Source: Geminicoccaceae bacterium (GTDB taxonomy: Bacteria; Pseudomonadota; Alphaproteobacteria; Geminicoccales; Geminicoccaceae). From it: a DNA stretch of 7,471 nt. Shown one piece after another: positions 6,161 through 7,471 of this stretch; the stretch's first letter is position 1, and every line of letters starts with the position of its first letter. The translations under genes were made by a program, and so were the position numbers. Location: NCBI GenBank assembly GCA_020446285.1, contig JAGREZ010000444.1:1-7471 (forward strand), written 5' to 3'. The notes below the pieces were generated by a model that saw only the letters and a list, made by a program, of their open reading frames with translations, was not told the DNA's origin and did no database searches.

Positions 6161-6170
6161 AAAGGAGGAG
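6161..6170 (+). promoter_or_regulatory. Strong Shine-Dalgarno-like AAAGGAGGAG without a matching start
   Basis: AAAGGAGGAG is an excellent complement to the 16S anti-Shine-Dalgarno sequence, but it ends 61 bases before the cheA ATG at 6232. The nearest start-like codon is GTG 6183, which opens an Arg-rich frame overlapping cheA out of frame. The cheA frame upstream of 6232 has no start codon back to this site. It may be a standby ribosome site, serve a leader peptide, or be chance. Confidence 0.35.
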
Positions 6171-6192
6171 CGCGAGGCATCCGTGCTCGCGC
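6170..6192 (+). promoter_or_regulatory. Seven-pair hairpin in the cheA leader
   Basis: GCGCGAG (6170-6176) is the exact reverse complement of CTCGCGC (6186-6192), with a nine-base loop. It lies directly after the strong Shine-Dalgarno-like sequence and before the cheA start. It would fold in the mRNA leader and could control ribosome access or mRNA stability; no T-run follows, so termination is unlikely. Confidence 0.35.
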
Positions 6193-6231
6193 GACGCTCA
6201 ATTCCAATCATGCGCCGAGGACCCGAAGAGG

Positions 6232-7471
6232 ATGGACGAACTTCTCAGCGAGTTTCTGACGGAATGTATCGAGAACATGACCGTTCTCGATACGGAGCTC
6301 GTAAGGCTCGAACAGAATCCCAACGACCTCGAACTCATCGGCAGCATCTTTCGCATCGTCCATACCATCAAGGGTACCTGCGGTTTCCTCGGCCTGCCGC
6401 GCCTCGAGCGCGTGGCGCATGCGTCCGAAAATGTGCTGGGCAGATTCCGCGATGGCGAGATGCCGGTCACGCCGTCGGCGGTCACGGTCATTCTGGCGGC
6501 GCTCGACCGCATCAAGGAAATTCTCGACGCGCTCGCCGAAACCCAGACCGAGCCCGAGGGCGACGATCTGGACCTGATCGCCATGCTCGACCGGGTGCTC
6601 GCCGGCGGGGAAGCCGAGCCTCCGGCCAGAGCCGAAGACGGTGCCGGCGGGCGGTCCGTCGATCCGTCGGCCGGTGTCGATGGGGAGAGCATCGACGGCG
6701 AAGAGATGAATGAAGGCGCGAATGCCACGGCCGAGAACGAGATGGCAACGGACCATGCGTCGCCATTCGAAAGCACGGCGCCGGAAAAGCCTCGCGATGT
6801 TGGTGAACACTCCTCCGCTTCCCGCAAGGCGACGGGCTCCACGCCGGTGAACGCATCGTCGAAAGGGACGACAGAGGGGGAGGCCGGCAACAGCAAGTCG
6901 GCTGCGGTGACGGCGCAGACCCTTCGCGTCCCGGTGGATCTTCTCGAGACGCTGATGACGCTCGTCAGCGAACTCGTGCTGACCCGCAACCAGCTCCTGC
7001 AGATGGTTCGCAACACCTCGGACAATTCGTTCAAGGCGCCGCTGCAGCGTCTGAGCCATATCACCTCCGAACTGCAGGAAGGGGTGATGAAGACCCGGAT
7101 GCAGCCGATCGGCAATGCCTGGAGCAAGCTGCCGCGGATCGTTCGCGATCTGGCGATCGATCTCGGCAAGAATATCGAGCTCAAGATGATCGGCGCCGAG
7201 ACCGAACTCGATCGCCAGGTGCTCGAGCTGATCAAGGATCCCCTGACCCACATGGTCCGCAACTCCGCCGATCACGGGCTGGAAACGCCCGAGCAGCGGG
7301 CGGCGGCGGGCAAGCCGGAACAGGGGACGATCACGCTCAATGCGTTCCACGAGGGCGGCCATATCATCATCAACATTTCCGATGACGGCCGCGGGCTGGA
7401 TGTTGATCGAATTTCTCAGAAGATCCTCGCGAACGGTCTCGCCGGCGAGGCGGAACTGGCCTCGCTGACAC
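6232..7471 (+). CDS. cheA: CheA, chemotaxis histidine kinase (partial, 5' part)
   Basis: CheA autophosphorylates at the receptor array and passes phosphate to CheY and CheB. The first 413 codons are present. MDELLSEFLTE opens the P1/HPt domain, with phospho-accepting His44 in HTIKGTCGFLGLPRLE and helices to about residue 100. Residues about 127-225 are a Glu/Ala/Gly/Ser-rich linker with no clear P2 (CheY-binding) fold. LRVPVDLLETLMTLVSELVL (from 231) starts the P3 dimerisation helices, including LQEGVMKTRMQPI. In the P4 ATPase the N box is THMVRNSADHG (339-349) and the G1 box is SDDGRGLD (to 390). The frame is still open at the window end; the rest of P4 and the CheW-like P5 lie beyond. ATG 6232 matches the family N-terminus, although its ribosome binding sites are poor: GAGG at 6217-6220 is 11 bases away and AAGAGG directly abuts the ATG. 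Confidence 0.97.
   Translation, partial: MDELLSEFLTECIENMTVLDTELVRLEQNPNDLELIGSIFRIVHTIKGTCGFLGLPRLERVAHASENVLGRFRDGEMPVTPSAVTVILAALDRIKEILDALAETQTEPEGDDLDLIAMLDRVLAGGEAEPPARAEDGAGGRSVDPSAGVDGESIDGEEMNEGANATAENEMATDHASPFESTAPEKPRDVGEHSSASRKATGSTPVNASSKGTTEGEAGNSKSAAVTAQTLRVPVDLLETLMTLVSELVLTRNQLLQMVRNTSDNSFKAPLQRLSHITSELQEGVMKTRMQPIGNAWSKLPRIVRDLAIDLGKNIELKMIGAETELDRQVLELIKDPLTHMVRNSADHGLETPEQRAAAGKPEQGTITLNAFHEGGHIIINISDDGRGLDVDRISQKILANGLAGEAELASLT

Noticed and set aside
6183..6713. Plus-strand frame of 176 codons from GTG 6183 overlapping cheA, preceded by the strong Shine-Dalgarno-like site
   Set aside because: The product is extremely Arg-rich, typical of an out-of-frame reading of cheA, and the spacing from the site is too long. 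Kept only as a possible leader-peptide start, not as a gene.
6198..7362. Two long minus-strand frames opposite cheA
   Set aside because: They are Ser/Arg-rich or Arg/His-rich mirror frames of a clear CheA; no binding site, domain or context supports them.

Overview
The window is GC-rich DNA with strongly G/C-biased third codon positions, and all recognised genes lie on the + strand. The gene content (a nosDFYLX maturation block, a SelO ending in Phe-Cys-Gly-Thr, and a CheA with an HTIKGTCGFLGLPRLE-type HPt motif) suggests a denitrifying or N2O-respiring, motile proteobacterium, most likely an alphaproteobacterium. The taxonomy is inferred from protein style only.

Layout. (1) 1-3226: the distal part of a nitrous oxide reductase operon. 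It contains the last codons of nosD, then nosF (ABC ATPase), nosY (membrane permease), nosL (lipoprotein Cu(I) chaperone) and nosX (Tat-exported ApbE-type flavin transferase). All four junctions are 4-nt stop/start overlaps (ATGA or GTGA), so this is one tightly coupled translational unit. The nosR and nosZ genes expected with it would lie before the window. (2) 3227-3559: 333 bases with no convincing gene, holding a weak hairpin and a short AT-richer palindrome. (3) 3560-4435: a one-component regulator joining an N-terminal excisionase/MerR-like helix-turn-helix to a cytoplasmic periplasmic-binding-protein-like domain of the molybdate-binding type. (4) 4432-4548: a possible 38-codon small ORF that overlaps the regulator's stop by ATGA and the selO start by GTGA. 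(5) 4545-6020: selO (ydiU), a pseudokinase-fold protein AMPylase. (6) 6021-6231: an intergenic region with short GC-rich hairpins, TTAA-type promoter or operator candidates, and a very strong Shine-Dalgarno-like sequence that is too far from any recognised start. (7) 6232-7471: the first 413 codons of cheA, cut by the window edge inside the ATP-binding domain.

How the genes work together. NosDFY with NosL supplies and installs copper in NosZ, and NosX flavinylates the electron-donating NosR, so the left half serves N2O reduction. The regulator-selO pair looks like a separate small operon (anion or metabolite sensing plus redox-linked protein AMPylation). cheA begins a chemotaxis block. I see no mobile element, CRISPR array, tRNA or rRNA. 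The most interesting unexplained items are the bridging small ORF, the sensor-regulator placed directly after the nos operon, and the leader architecture in front of cheA.
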